A DNA stretch of 64,000 bases from Ruegeria arenilitoris (GCF_013032445.1 NZ_WQCA01000007.1:1-64000); one strand, 5' to 3'; positions 11,226 through 20,634 are shown, counted from the stretch's first letter. Made by a program: numbers and translations. The notes: generated by a model from the sequence alone, not told the origin.

Positions 11226-12146
11226 ATGACAACTCTTGTATTTGGCCATAAATCCCCCGACACCGATTCCACAGGCTCGCCGATCCTTTGGTCGTGGTAC
11301 CTGAACGAAGTCAAAGGTGAACAGGCCGAGCCCGTTCTGTTGGGCGAACCCAACACCGAAGCCGCGTTCATGCTGCAGCGCTGGGACCTGCCCAAGCCGC
11401 GCATCATCGACGATGTCGAAGCAGACGCGCCTGTTGTCATCGTTGACACCAACAACCCGGCCGAGCTGCCCGCCAGCATCAACAGCGCCGACATTCGCGC
11501 CATCATCGACCACCACAAGCTGGTCGGCGGCCTGGAAACCAAAGGCCCGATCGACATCACCGTGCGCCCGCTGGCCTGCACCGCAACCATCATGGTTGAC
11601 CTGATGGGCGACGACGCGGTCAAAATGCCCGAAGCCATCAAAGGCGCGGCGCTGACCTGTATTCTGTCGGACACGCTGGAATTCCGCTCGCCCACAACCA
11701 CCGCGCATGACCGTGACGTGGCCGAGAAACTGGCCGCTGAACTGGGGCTGGACGTCTCGGCCTATGCCGCCGACATGTTCGCGGCGAAATCGGATGTATC
11801 GTCCTTCTCGGACGCCGAACTGATCCGCATGGACAGCAAGGAATACGAAGTGGACGGCACCAAGTTCCGCGTCTCGGTTCTGGAAACCACTGCACCCGGC
11901 GTCGTGCTTGACCGTAAGGCAAGTCTGGCGGGCTCGATGGTGGACGTTGCCAAGGAAGACGGCGTCGATCAGGTTCTGCTGTTCGTCGTCGACATTCTGA
12001 ACGAAGAAGCCACCTTGCTGGTAACGAACGATCTGGTCAAAGGCGTGGCCGAGAAAAGCTTTGGCGCGTCGGTTGACGGCGACGCGGTTGTTCTTCCGGG
12101 TATCATGAGCCGCAAAAAGCAGATCATTCCGAACCTCAAGGTCTGA
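11226..12146 (+). CDS. ppaC: Manganese-dependent inorganic pyrophosphatase (family II)
   Basis: 306 residues. N-terminal G-H-K-S-P-D-T-D-S metal motif, V-D-T-N-N-P, and the name-giving I-D-H-H-K-L (about residues 96-101) identify a DHH-family pyrophosphatase; the DHHA2 domain with A-S-L-A-G-S (in C-terminal third) and S-R-K-K-Q at the end completes it. It hydrolyses PPi to phosphate in the cytoplasm and drives biosynthesis. Stand-alone gene, with its own terminator. Most proteobacteria use the unrelated family I enzyme, so this class is worth noting though it is common in this order. Confidence 0.95.
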   Translation: MTTLVFGHKSPDTDSTGSPILWSWYLNEVKGEQAEPVLLGEPNTEAAFMLQRWDLPKPRIIDDVEADAPVVIVDTNNPAELPASINSADIRAIIDHHKLVGGLETKGPIDITVRPLACTATIMVDLMGDDAVKMPEAIKGAALTCILSDTLEFRSPTTTAHDRDVAEKLAAELGLDVSAYAADMFAAKSDVSSFSDAELIRMDSKEYEVDGTKFRVSVLETTAPGVVLDRKASLAGSMVDVAKEDGVDQVLLFVVDILNEEATLLVTNDLVKGVAEKSFGASVDGDAVVLPGIMSRKKQIIPNLKV

Positions 12147-12166
12147 TCTTCGGAACAATTGGTTTT

Positions 12167-12194
12167 AAAGGCGCCCTATGAGGGCGCCTTTTTT
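12167..12194 (+). terminator. Intrinsic terminator after ppaC
   Basis: AAAGGCGCCCT and AGGGCGCCTTT are perfectly complementary around a three-base loop, followed by six T in total. Confidence 0.93.
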
Positions 12195-12273
12195 CATTGC
12201 ACTGAAGGATTTGCGTGAAACGTTTCCGTTGCTACTCTGGCCCTAAGAATGGGTACCGGACCAGATCCAACGT

Positions 12274-13350
12274 ATGAGTAAGCGCAAGTTCAGCACAACA
12301 CGCAGCATCCTGCGGTTCGAAGGCCAGGATAAATCAGCCTATTGGCGCCGCTTTGCCATGTTGCTGACCCTGTCCGTGGTAATCGCCACGATGGGCATGT
12401 TGCGCAATTCCGGCGCAGTGGTAATCGCCGCAATGTTGGTGGCGCCGCTGATGACCCCCATTCTTGGCGTGGCGGCAGCAATGGTCATGGGATGGCTGGG
12501 GCGGGCGCTCTACCTCGCATTGATCGTTTGCGGTGCAGCCGTACTATGCGTCCTGCTGGCCTGGTTTCTGGTCTATGTCGCCGACGTCCCGCGCGGCATC
12601 CTGATCCCTGATCAGGTTCTGGCCCGGACTGACCCCGGAACCGAGGATCTGATCGTGGCCTTGGCTGCAGGTGTCGCCGGCGCATATGTTCAGATCAACA
12701 GATCCGAAGCCAGCTTGCTGCCCGGCGCGGCCATTGGTGTGTCACTGGTGCCGCCTTTGTCAGCCTCGGGTGTACTGATGTATTTCGGAGAACCGGCAGA
12801 AGCCTATGAAGCCGTTTTGTTGTTTGCCACAAACCTGGGCGCGATTATCCTGTCCGCCTGCGCGGTCTATATCGTGTACGCGGCCCGCTCGGTGGTTTTC
12901 AGTAAAGGTCGGCGCAAGCTGAACTTCACTGCCAGCGTAGTGATAACATTAGCCTTCTTGGCCTTTGTCGTCCTACAGTTGGGCAAATCCACGTATAACC
13001 GGTACCTCGAAACACGGACCGAGGCACAACTGGCACAAACCATCCGCAACTGGGCCGATCCGGTCTCAGTCGAAATCATCCGCATTGACGTAAACGCCAA
13101 AAGCAAACACGCCGACATCTGGTTGATTGTCGACCTACCGATCGAGGCCGCCTACAAAGTGTCCTCGGTTGTAGGACTATTACCTGAGAGCCTGCGAGAG
13201 AAACCTCTGGTTGACGTCTTACGCAAGGAACTGGGTCCGGGCTATTTGGTCGTTGTGCGCTTTCAAAACAGAATTGGCGCGCAGATCATATTGGGCACAG
13301 ACACCGTCCAGCAAGCACCGGACGTAGAGAAAGTGACCGAAGAAAACTGA
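12274..13350 (+). CDS. DUF389 (TIGR00341-like) integral membrane protein
   Basis: 358 residues with about six membrane segments in residues 25-240 and a soluble C-terminal tail. G-A-V-V-I-A-A-M-L-V-A-P-L-M-T-P is the family core; P-G-A-A-I-G-V-S-L-V-P-P-L follows. The function of DUF389 proteins is unknown; a transport role is assumed by many annotations. It stands alone between two terminated units. Confidence 0.8.
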   Translation: MSKRKFSTTRSILRFEGQDKSAYWRRFAMLLTLSVVIATMGMLRNSGAVVIAAMLVAPLMTPILGVAAAMVMGWLGRALYLALIVCGAAVLCVLLAWFLVYVADVPRGILIPDQVLARTDPGTEDLIVALAAGVAGAYVQINRSEASLLPGAAIGVSLVPPLSASGVLMYFGEPAEAYEAVLLFATNLGAIILSACAVYIVYAARSVVFSKGRRKLNFTASVVITLAFLAFVVLQLGKSTYNRYLETRTEAQLAQTIRNWADPVSVEIIRIDVNAKSKHADIWLIVDLPIEAAYKVSSVVGLLPESLREKPLVDVLRKELGPGYLVVVRFQNRIGAQIILGTDTVQQAPDVEKVTEEN

Positions 13351-13455
13351 GAGAAACGAGCCTATTTCTCCGGCGATTGATATTGCGGGATGGTCAAACT
13401 GCACCAGCTTTGCAATAGCTGACTCAACCTTGTTTTAACTCCCCCGAGGCTTTTC

Positions 13456-14331
13456 ATGACCCAGATCATCCACGCCCTGACCGAAATCTCCGACCGCTAC
13501 AAAGCGCTTTTTGTCGACCTTTGGGGCTGCGTTCACAACGGTATCACCGCCTACCCCGAAGCCGTTGCCGCCCTTCAAGCCTACCGTGCGAAAGGCGGGA
13601 TTGTGGTGCTTGTGACGAACTCTCCGAAACCCCGCGCTGGTGTGGCTGAGCAGCTGGCACAATTCAACGTGCCCGCGGATGCTTATGACACCATCGCTAC
13701 CAGCGGTGACTCGGCGCGCTCGGCGATGTTTCGGGGCGCGGTGGGCGAAAAGGTTTACTTCATGGGGGAATGGCAACGCGATGCCGGATTCTTTGAACCG
13801 CTGAAACTGCTGCACCACCCCATCCACATCGAACGTGTCCCACTGGATGAGGCCGAAGGCATCGTCTGCTGCGGTCCCTTCGATCCGATGGCGGATCCGT
13901 CGGTCAACCGCCCGGATTTCCTCTATGCCAAGCAAAAGGGCATGAAGCTGCTATGTGCCAACCCCGATATCGTGGTTGACCGCGGCGAGGTGCGGGAATG
14001 GTGTGCTGGGGCACTGGCCAAACTTTATACTGAGATGGGCGGCGAGAGCCTTTATTTCGGCAAGCCGCATCCGCCGATCTACGATCTGGCCCGCCGCCGG
14101 TTACAGGAACTGGGCCATGACATCCCCGATGGCGACATTCTGGTGATCGGAGACGGCCCCCATACAGACATTCTTGGCGGCATGGGAGAGGGGATTGATT
14201 CTCTGTTTATTTCGGGCGGATTGGCTGCGGCTGAAACAAAAACGTCGCACCATCCGCACCACGAATCCCTAACCTATTATATTGCAAGGGAAAATATCAA
14301 TCCCACCTATACAATCGGTCGCTTGAGATAG
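13456..14331 (+). CDS. TIGR01459-type HAD hydrolase
   Basis: 291 residues. HAD motif I is changed to F-V-D-L-W-G-C-V-H-N-G (second Asp of DxD replaced by Trp), motif II is V-T-N-S, and the C-terminal motif has F-G-K-P-H-P and I-G-D-G-x-x-T-D-I-L-G-G. This is the pattern of the NagD-like alphaproteobacterial TIGR01459 subfamily, thought to dephosphorylate small molecules. The W in motif I is a feature of the subfamily, not damage. It starts 14 bases after a C-rich stretch with no clear ribosome site beyond GAGG at -14. Confidence 0.85.
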   Translation: MTQIIHALTEISDRYKALFVDLWGCVHNGITAYPEAVAALQAYRAKGGIVVLVTNSPKPRAGVAEQLAQFNVPADAYDTIATSGDSARSAMFRGAVGEKVYFMGEWQRDAGFFEPLKLLHHPIHIERVPLDEAEGIVCCGPFDPMADPSVNRPDFLYAKQKGMKLLCANPDIVVDRGEVREWCAGALAKLYTEMGGESLYFGKPHPPIYDLARRRLQELGHDIPDGDILVIGDGPHTDILGGMGEGIDSLFISGGLAAAETKTSHHPHHESLTYYIARENINPTYTIGRLR

Positions 14332-14431
14332 TCAGAAAAGACTTGATTTTCTGCAGTTGCGAAGTAATAAAGTTGCCGAACAGGGGTGACTTTGATTGTT
14401 TTGTTGCCCTACGGATTCAAGTGAGGGCGAC

Positions 14432-14875
14432 ATGTTGGACAATCTTCCGCGCGGCACGATCTGTATTGAAGACATCGAAATGGGTATGACCCGTTACCTG
14501 CGTAAGGTGGTGACGGACGAAGACATCGAGATGTTCGCACAGGTCTCCACGGACCGGAATCCGGTGCATCTGGATGACGATTACGCGCGCGATACGATCT
14601 TCGAAGGCCGCATCGCGCACGGGATGCTGACCGCTGGTCTGATCTCGGCCGTGATCGGAGAACAACTGCCAGGTCACGGCACGGTCTATATGGGCCAATC
14701 GCTGAAATTCCTTGCCCCGGTCCGCCCGGGCGACATGGTCTATGCCGAGGTCAAGGTGGTCGACATCGACTTTTCCAAGCGTCGCGTCAAACTGGACTGC
14801 CACTGTTCGGTCGATGGTAAGAAAGTACTGATTGGCGAAGCCATGGTGCTGGCCCCGTCGCGCAAATTTGACTGA
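14432..14875 (+). CDS. MaoC family (R)-hydratase/dehydratase
   Basis: 147 residues, single hot-dog domain. The hydratase motif D-R-N-P-V-H-L-D-D-D-Y-A lies at about residues 39-50 with catalytic Asp and His, and G-R-I-A-H-G-M-L follows. Such proteins hydrate trans-2-enoyl-CoA, feeding PHA synthesis or acting in acyl-CoA degradation. GAGGGC seven bases upstream supports the ATG at 14432. Terminator directly after. Confidence 0.88.
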   Translation: MLDNLPRGTICIEDIEMGMTRYLRKVVTDEDIEMFAQVSTDRNPVHLDDDYARDTIFEGRIAHGMLTAGLISAVIGEQLPGHGTVYMGQSLKFLAPVRPGDMVYAEVKVVDIDFSKRRVKLDCHCSVDGKKVLIGEAMVLAPSRKFD

Positions 14876-14894
14876 TCGCCCCACCAACCCGTGT

Positions 14895-14922
14895 AAAAAG
14901 GCGCCCAACAGGCGCCTTTTTT
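14895..14922 (+). terminator. Intrinsic terminator after the MaoC gene
   Basis: AAAAAGGCGCC, a short AACA-containing loop, GGCGCC and six T. Confidence 0.9.
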
Positions 14923-14963
14923 GTCTTCAGGACCTCGCCAACTGACCGCGTAATGTGAAGCCG

Positions 14964-15953
14964 TCAGGATCGACGAACTCGCTTGCGTCCTTTTAGTACG
15001 CCGGATTCCAGAATGATCTCTGACACCACGTGTTCACGCCTGTAGGCCATCACGTGAACCCCCGAAACCCCAGCGATATCCTGGATTTGCTGGATCAGTT
15101 CGATACAGATCTTTTTACCCTCCGCACCGGGCTTTTCCGCTTTTTCCATCCGGTCGATGACCTGATCCGGTATGTGAATGCCGGGCACATTGCTGCGCAT
15201 CCAACGTGCCGCGCGTGCCGATGCGATGGGACCGACACCCGCTATAATGAAAACTTTCTTGTCTAGACCGGCATCCCGTACCCGCGCCATGAATTTCTCG
15301 AACAGTGGAATGTCGTAGATATAGTTGGTCTGAATATACTCAGCCCCGGCCTCAACCTTCTTTGCCAAACGATCCGGACGCCAGTCATAGGGCGGTATGC
15401 AAGGATTTTCCGCCGCTCCCAGAAACAGTTGAGGGGGGCGTGTGATTTTACGGCCAGACAGAAACGTTCCCTGATCGCGCATCGTGCGTATTGTGCGCAA
15501 CAAGGTCAGGGAGTCGAAGTCGAAAACCGGCTTTGCCCCCGGCTGATCCCCTACGCCGACACCGTCACCAGTCAGGCATAGAACGTTGCTTACCCCCAAT
15601 GCAGCGGCACCCAATACATCACCCTGAATTGCAATCCGATTCCGGTCCCTACAGGAAATCTGATAGACCGGCGAATACCCTGCACGCGTCAGCAGCGCAC
15701 AGATCCCGATTGAAGACATGTGGCAGTTGGCGCCGGAAGCATCGGTTGCATTTATCGCGTCAGCGACCTCACCAAGCGGCTGAGCGGCCTGAAAAACATC
15801 CTCGGGATCGGCACTGTCGGGCGGGTTCAACTCTGCCGTCACTGCAAAACGGCCAGAGCGTAGCACTCTCTCCAATCGGCTGTGCGACACATACCCTTCG
15901 GGGACGGGAACATAGCCAGTTGGCTCGACCTCGCTGCGATGGGCATCGCTCAT
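14964..15953 (-). CDS. Methylenetetrahydrofolate reductase, catalytic (MetF-like) subunit
   Basis: 329 residues with a TIM-barrel MetF fold: F-A-V-T-A-E-L-N-P-P-D near residue 37 (catalytic Glu), then N-A-T-D-A-S-G-A-N, V-L-C-L-T-G-D-G and Y-I-Q-T-N-Y. It interconverts methylene- and methyl-tetrahydrofolate. It has no room for the usual folate/SAM regulatory part. Its ATG overlaps the stop of the Cys-rich gene upstream, so the two form one enzyme unit in the MetFV manner; in this order such pairs are linked to one-carbon oxidation (for example of methyl groups from DMSP), which is inference here. Confidence 0.85.
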   Translation of the reverse strand: MSDAHRSEVEPTGYVPVPEGYVSHSRLERVLRSGRFAVTAELNPPDSADPEDVFQAAQPLGEVADAINATDASGANCHMSSIGICALLTRAGYSPVYQISCRDRNRIAIQGDVLGAAALGVSNVLCLTGDGVGVGDQPGAKPVFDFDSLTLLRTIRTMRDQGTFLSGRKITRPPQLFLGAAENPCIPPYDWRPDRLAKKVEAGAEYIQTNYIYDIPLFEKFMARVRDAGLDKKVFIIAGVGPIASARAARWMRSNVPGIHIPDQVIDRMEKAEKPGAEGKKICIELIQQIQDIAGVSGVHVMAYRREHVVSEIILESGVLKGRKRVRRS

Positions 15954-16531
15954 TTCTTCAGCTCCCGGTTCACCGCGTTGGGTGGCTCGGCGGCCAGAGG
16001 TGCCGCAGAAGGTTCATTCTCTCGTGCTTCGGGAAACGCCTGCGCCAGTGTCATTCGCGCGGCGTCTCGGGCGTCACGCTCCTGAGCAGCGATCTCGCGG
16101 CTGACCCGCAACCAGGACGACGAGCCCCGTAACGTGTGTTCCACTGGTGGCAGGACTTCTTTAATCTTGTCGCCACCATGGCGCATTCGGCTTGCTCCAT
16201 CCCAGGCCAGCGCCCAAACACATTTCATGTCAGGCTTTACCTCGCAGAACTCACCGGGGCGCACGCCGCCACACGGACCATTGCGCAACTGTTTTGGGCA
16301 ATTCATCGGGCAAGACATACCGGTGGACGACAGCACGCATTGTCCACACATCTTGCAGTCAAACAGCAGGGTCTTCACACCTTTTTCGACCAGCGCTATC
16401 GGGCGTTCGACACGGTTGTAGCCGATCTTTGCAAATAGCGGGTCCATGGCGACCATGCCGCGTTCGACGCATTTGTAAATCCACTCGAACGTGCGGGCAT
16501 GGCGAATCGCGAACAGTCGCAATCGATACAT
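15950..16531 (-). CDS. MTHFR C-terminal-like Cys-rich partner (MetV-like)
   Basis: 193 residues. The core (about residues 58-100) has the cysteine array C-K-M-C-G-Q-C then C-P-M-N-C-P-K-x-x-x-x-G-P-C-G-G, with a further C-E-V-K and C-V-W: the methylene-THF reductase C-terminal domain (PF12225-like), expected to bind zinc or an iron-sulfur cluster. An A/E-rich tail is dispensable. AGGAGG lies 9 bases before the ATG at 16531, an almost ideal site, while the 31 codons further upstream lack similarity. It overlaps the MetF-like gene by 4 bases. Confidence 0.85.
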   Translation of the reverse strand: MYRLRLFAIRHARTFEWIYKCVERGMVAMDPLFAKIGYNRVERPIALVEKGVKTLLFDCKMCGQCVLSSTGMSCPMNCPKQLRNGPCGGVRPGEFCEVKPDMKCVWALAWDGASRMRHGGDKIKEVLPPVEHTLRGSSSWLRVSREIAAQERDARDAARMTLAQAFPEARENEPSAAPLAAEPPNAVNRELKK

Positions 16532-16792
16532 GGGTCTGCCTCCTGTGCTGGGCTCGTTCGAGCCTGGCCGGGCTTCGATCCGGTTTACAGTAAATTCTAT
16601 GGATCGGGCATTCAGTCTACACACAGGTTTTTTTTGGAATCAAGAAGTTGTCCATCCGCTGCACGATAAACTTGGGACAGCCTCCAGCGTTATCCGGGCT
16701 ACTGTTAAGTTTTGGGCAATTTCGTCCGGTCTCGCTCGCTAAAATCAAACTGCCGCTTGAACAAATTGACTCGCAACGCTACGCACTCGCCT

Positions 16793-17725
16793 ATGCGCAT
16801 CATCCGGGATTTTCAGTTTATCGAGCCTCAGGACCGCGGCGCCAGCGTGGCGATCGGGAATTTTGACGGCGTCCATATCGGGCATCAGTCGGTGATCGAA
16901 CTGGCGCGCAATGCCGCTCCGGACGCCCCGTTGGGAGTGCTGACCTTCGAGCCGCACCCACGCGAGTACTTCGCACCCGACACCCCGCCCTTTCGCCTGA
17001 TGCGCGGCAATGCCCGCGCACACCGGTTGGAGAAGCTGGGCGTGCGGAAGCTATATGAACTCCCCTTCAACGCGGCTCTGTCCGGTTTGACGCCAGAAGA
17101 ATTCGCGCGCGGTGTAATCTGCGATGGATTGAGCCTGTCACATGTGGTTGTCGGGGCCGATTTCTGTTTCGGCAAGGGCCGCAGTGGCACGGCGGATGAC
17201 ATGGTTCGCTTTGGGCAAGACATGGGTTTCGGTGTCACCATTGCCCCACTAATGGAGCGATCCGAAAACATCGTTTCCTCTACTGCGATCCGCACAGCCC
17301 TAACCGAAGGCCGCCCAAGTGATGCAGCCGAAATGCTGGGCCACTGGCACCGGATCGAAGGCGAAGTGATCGGCGGTGAGCAACGTGGTCGCGAATTGGG
17401 TTTTCCCACAGCCAACATGTCAATCGAAGGGCTACATCCACCGAAATTCGGCGTCTACGCCGTTTTGGTTGATGTGCTGGACGGCCCCAATCAAGGCAGC
17501 TATCACGGCGCAGCTTCGATAGGCACCCGGCCTATGTTCAACGGCGAAGTCCCCAATATCGAAACCTTCCTGTTCGATTTCTCGGGCGACCTGTATGGCG
17601 CGACCCTGTCGGTCGGGCTGGTTGAATTCTTGCGCCCCGAGATGAAATTTGACGGGCTGGACGGGCTGATCAACCAGATGAATGCCGACTGCGACAAGGC
17701 CCGTGGAATTCTGGCGGCGTTATGA
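16793..17725 (+). CDS. ribF: Bifunctional riboflavin kinase/FAD synthetase
   Basis: 310 residues. N-terminal FAD synthetase domain with I-G-N-F-D-G-V-H-I-G-H (about residues 22-32) and S-S-T-A-I-R near 165; C-terminal riboflavin kinase with G-R-E-L-G-F-P-T-A-N-M. It turns riboflavin into FMN and FAD. First gene of a three-gene set with ycgN-like and threonine aldolase genes, joined by 4-base and 1-base overlaps. Confidence 0.95.
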   Translation: MRIIRDFQFIEPQDRGASVAIGNFDGVHIGHQSVIELARNAAPDAPLGVLTFEPHPREYFAPDTPPFRLMRGNARAHRLEKLGVRKLYELPFNAALSGLTPEEFARGVICDGLSLSHVVVGADFCFGKGRSGTADDMVRFGQDMGFGVTIAPLMERSENIVSSTAIRTALTEGRPSDAAEMLGHWHRIEGEVIGGEQRGRELGFPTANMSIEGLHPPKFGVYAVLVDVLDGPNQGSYHGAASIGTRPMFNGEVPNIETFLFDFSGDLYGATLSVGLVEFLRPEMKFDGLDGLINQMNADCDKARGILAAL

Positions 17726-18195
17726 CCACCGACCCCATTGATCGAAACGGCCTGAGTCCCCGGTTCTGGGAACGCAAACCGCTGACCAAAATGAACCAGC
17801 GTGAGTGGGAGGCGTTGTGCGACGGCTGCGGCAAGTGCTGCCTAAACAAGCTGGAGGACGAAGATACCGGCGAGGTCGCCCTGACCTGCGTGGCCTGTCG
17901 CCTGCTGGATGATGAGACCTGCCGTTGCACGCAGTACGACATCCGCCACCAGTTCGTGCCGGAATGCATCGTGATGAAGCCCGACAACATAGACGACCAC
18001 GCTTATTGGCTGCCGCAAACCTGCGCCTATCGTCTGCTGTGGGAAGGCAAGCCTCTTTACGACTGGCACCCGTTGATATCTGGTACGCCCAACAGCGTGC
18101 ACGCCGCCGGAATGTCGGTCCAGGGCCGCACGGTGTCCGAGTTCGAAACACCGCTTGAAGAGTGGGAAGACTATATCATTGAGGAGCCCAGCTGA
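17722..18195 (+). CDS. YcgN/UPF0260 family Cys-cluster protein
   Basis: 157 residues. C-D-G-C-G-K-C-C at about residues 33-40 and further cysteines (C-V-A-C, C-R-C) give the zinc- or iron-binding cluster of the UPF0260 group. C-terminal G-T-P-x-S-V-H-x-A-G-M-S-V-x-G is also family-typical. Function unknown. It begins inside the ribF stop codon (ATGA). Confidence 0.9.
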   Translation: MTTDPIDRNGLSPRFWERKPLTKMNQREWEALCDGCGKCCLNKLEDEDTGEVALTCVACRLLDDETCRCTQYDIRHQFVPECIVMKPDNIDDHAYWLPQTCAYRLLWEGKPLYDWHPLISGTPNSVHAAGMSVQGRTVSEFETPLEEWEDYIIEEPS

Positions 18196-19229
18196 TGTAT
18201 TTTGCCTCTGACAATTCCGGGCCGGTTCATCCGCAGGTTATGGCTGCTTTGAACGCGGCCAATGAAGGCTATCAGATGGCCTATGGTGCAGACACGCTGA
18301 TGAACGAGGTGCGCGATCGCATTCGCGGCATCTTTGAAGCTCCGGGCGCGGCGGTCTATCTGGTGGCCACAGGCACGGCGGCGAATTCGCTGGCACTGGC
18401 GACGCTGGCAAACCCTTGGGACACGATTTTTTGTTCACCCGTGGCGCATATCCATGAGGATGAGTGTAACGCGCCGGAGTTCTACACTGGGGCCAAGCTA
18501 ACGCTGGTGCCGGGCGCAGACAAAATGACACCCGAAGCCTTACGCGTGGCCATTCAGGCTGAAGAGACGCGCGGCGTGCACGGCCCCCAACGCGGCCCGG
18601 TATCGATCACACAGGTCACGGAACGTGGGTCGGTCTATTCGCTGGCCGAATTGCAGGCGCTGTGTGGCGTGGCCAAGGAATACGGCCTGCCGGTCCATCT
18701 GGACGGTGCGCGGTTTACCAACGCACTGGTTGCGCTGAACTGCTCTCCGGCCGAGATGACTTGGAAAGCGGGCGTGGACGCGGTCAGTTTTGGCGGCACC
18801 AAGAACGGGCTGATGGGGGTCGAGGCTGTTGTCTTCTTCGACGAATCCAAGGCCTGGGAATTCGAACTTCGCCGTAAGCGTGGGGCGCATCTGTTTTCCA
18901 AACACCGCTATCTGTCGGCGCAAATGGCGGCATATCTGCAGGATGACTTGTGGCTGAAACTGGCGCGTCAGGCCAATGACAACTGCGCCCGACTGACCGA
19001 GGGGTTGCGCGCCAAGGGGGCCTCGTTCCTGCATGAACCGCAGGCGAATATGATCTTCGCCCAATTCTCGCGGGCGCGGCACAAACAGCTGCACGAAGCC
19101 GGTGCCGTTTATCACCTGTGGGGAGCTGAGCTGAATGGGGTCGATGACGCGGAGATTCTCGCTTGCCGACTGGTCTGCGACTGGTCGATTAGCGCCGAGG
19201 AGATCGACCGGTTCCTCGCCCTGCTTTAA
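18195..19229 (+). CDS. Low-specificity L-threonine aldolase family enzyme
   Basis: 344 residues, PLP-dependent fold type I. Starts M-Y-F-A-S-D-N-S-G-P-V-H-P; G-T-A-A-N-S-L-A near residue 60 binds the cofactor; H-L-D-G-A-R-F at about 172-178 and S-F-G-G-T-K-N-G with the Schiff-base lysine near 200 are diagnostic. It cleaves threonine (or a beta-hydroxy amino acid) to glycine and an aldehyde. It overlaps the preceding stop codon by one base. Confidence 0.9.
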   Translation: MYFASDNSGPVHPQVMAALNAANEGYQMAYGADTLMNEVRDRIRGIFEAPGAAVYLVATGTAANSLALATLANPWDTIFCSPVAHIHEDECNAPEFYTGAKLTLVPGADKMTPEALRVAIQAEETRGVHGPQRGPVSITQVTERGSVYSLAELQALCGVAKEYGLPVHLDGARFTNALVALNCSPAEMTWKAGVDAVSFGGTKNGLMGVEAVVFFDESKAWEFELRRKRGAHLFSKHRYLSAQMAAYLQDDLWLKLARQANDNCARLTEGLRAKGASFLHEPQANMIFAQFSRARHKQLHEAGAVYHLWGAELNGVDDAEILACRLVCDWSISAEEIDRFLALL

Positions 19230-20035
19230 CGGTCGCGGGCGTTCTGCCAGAACTGCTGCACCAGTCGCGCCGTATCTTGCGGATGTGAAATCGGCACCAT
19301 ATGCCCTGCGCCCTCGACCAAGGCGCAGGATGCGTTAGGCAGCCGTCGCTGCAGCCCCTGACCTATCGCAGGCATCACCGGATGCGTCTTTGATCCGCTG
19401 AGGATCAGAACCGGCATGGTCGCACGGTCCAGAACGCCGGGGTTCAATAAACCTTTCTGATCCTGAAACAGGACGTCTTCGACCGCGGTTACAACGTGCA
19501 CGCCCCGCACCATCGCCGCGCGCGTACGCTCGGGCAGGTCCGGCCAGCGGGGGCTGTCATCGGAGCTCCACATCCTGTTAAACAGGCGCGCGGCCAGCGC
19601 CAAGTCTCCGGCGGCCAGAGCATCCGTGTAGGGCTGCGCCTCGTGGTCATGTTTCGCCACCAGATCAGGCACGTCCTGTTTTGCGACGGCAAAGAAAACA
19701 GGCTCGATCAGCACTGCGCTACGGATCAGGTCGGGATGCTCGACCGCAAGGCGCAGCGCGATCATGCCGCCAAAGGAATGGCCAATCACGTCCATCGGCT
19801 CGGTTAATTGCGCGGCAGCAGTTGCCGTCGTGAGGTCGAAATAATCCCCCTCCCCATCCCAATCCGGGCTGCGGCCATGCGACAGCATATCGGGGGCGAT
19901 CAGGGTCGCCTCACCCTCCAACGCTGCTGCCAGACCAGACCACGCGCCGGAATGCGCAATGGTGCAGTGCAGGGCCAGCACCTTGCGCGCGCCCTGCCCT
20001 AGGGTTCTGACATGAACCGGCAACTGGTCCTTCAC
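19226..20035 (-). CDS. Alpha/beta hydrolase
   Basis: 269 residues. V-L-A-L-H-C-T-I-A-H oxyanion strand, nucleophile elbow G-H-S-F-G-G near residue 86, acid in the S-G-S-K-T-H stretch and final G-A-G-H-M-V-P with the catalytic His. General esterase or lactonase class; substrate unknown. Convergent with the threonine aldolase gene (4-base overlap) and immediately downstream of the isomerase gene (4-base overlap). Confidence 0.85.
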   Translation of the reverse strand: MKDQLPVHVRTLGQGARKVLALHCTIAHSGAWSGLAAALEGEATLIAPDMLSHGRSPDWDGEGDYFDLTTATAAAQLTEPMDVIGHSFGGMIALRLAVEHPDLIRSAVLIEPVFFAVAKQDVPDLVAKHDHEAQPYTDALAAGDLALAARLFNRMWSSDDSPRWPDLPERTRAAMVRGVHVVTAVEDVLFQDQKGLLNPGVLDRATMPVLILSGSKTHPVMPAIGQGLQRRLPNASCALVEGAGHMVPISHPQDTARLVQQFWQNARDR

Positions 20036-20634
20036 CCTTTCATCTCGCTCAGGTGCCGGTCCAGATCGTCCAGCCGATCTTGTCCCCAGAACCTTTGGTC
20101 ATCCTCGGTGATATAGAAAGGCGCGCCAAAGACCCCACGATCCACCGCCTCTTCCAGATTGGCGGCATAGGTTTCGGCCCCCACCAACAGGCCACTGTCA
20201 GCGAGGTTCGGATCAAACCCGGCCTGAGACAGACACGCGCGGATCACGTCATCCTGCGCGATGTCCTTTTCCTCGGACCAGCAGGCGCGCAGGAAGGATT
20301 GAACAAGCTTGCCCACATCACCCGAGCCATCCTTGACTGCCGCGATCACTGCATAAGAGGACGGCGCCATGTTCGTCGGCCAATGCGCCGGTTGCATATT
20401 GAACGCAATCCCCAGATTTCTTGACTGCCGCTGCAATTCCTGCGCCCGATATTCAACGCGCGAGATATGACGATCCTTTGGTGGTGTTCCCCCGGTGCGC
20501 GCGAACAGTGCCATGATATCCAGCGGTTTGTAGTTGATCGTCGCGTCATGCTTGGCCGCGATCTCTTCCAGCCGCGCGCCAGCCAAATATGTGAATGGCG
20601 AAATTGTCGCAAAATAGTAGTCAATGGTGGCCAT
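20032..20634 (-). CDS. 2-hydroxychromene-2-carboxylate isomerase family protein
   Basis: 200 residues, DsbA-like/kappa-class glutathione transferase fold. The start Y-Y-F-A-T-I-S-P-F-T-Y-L-A-G carries the active-site Ser of this group, P-L-D-I-M-A-L-F and G-V-F-G-A-P-F-Y near residue 170 (cis-Pro loop) follow. Known members act on naphthalene-pathway chromenes with glutathione; in Roseobacters the substrate is unknown. GGAGAAAG upstream supports the ATG at 20634; the longer frame to 20757 overlaps prs. Confidence 0.85.
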   Translation of the reverse strand: MATIDYYFATISPFTYLAGARLEEIAAKHDATINYKPLDIMALFARTGGTPPKDRHISRVEYRAQELQRQSRNLGIAFNMQPAHWPTNMAPSSYAVIAAVKDGSGDVGKLVQSFLRACWSEEKDIAQDDVIRACLSQAGFDPNLADSGLLVGAETYAANLEEAVDRGVFGAPFYITEDDQRFWGQDRLDDLDRHLSEMKG

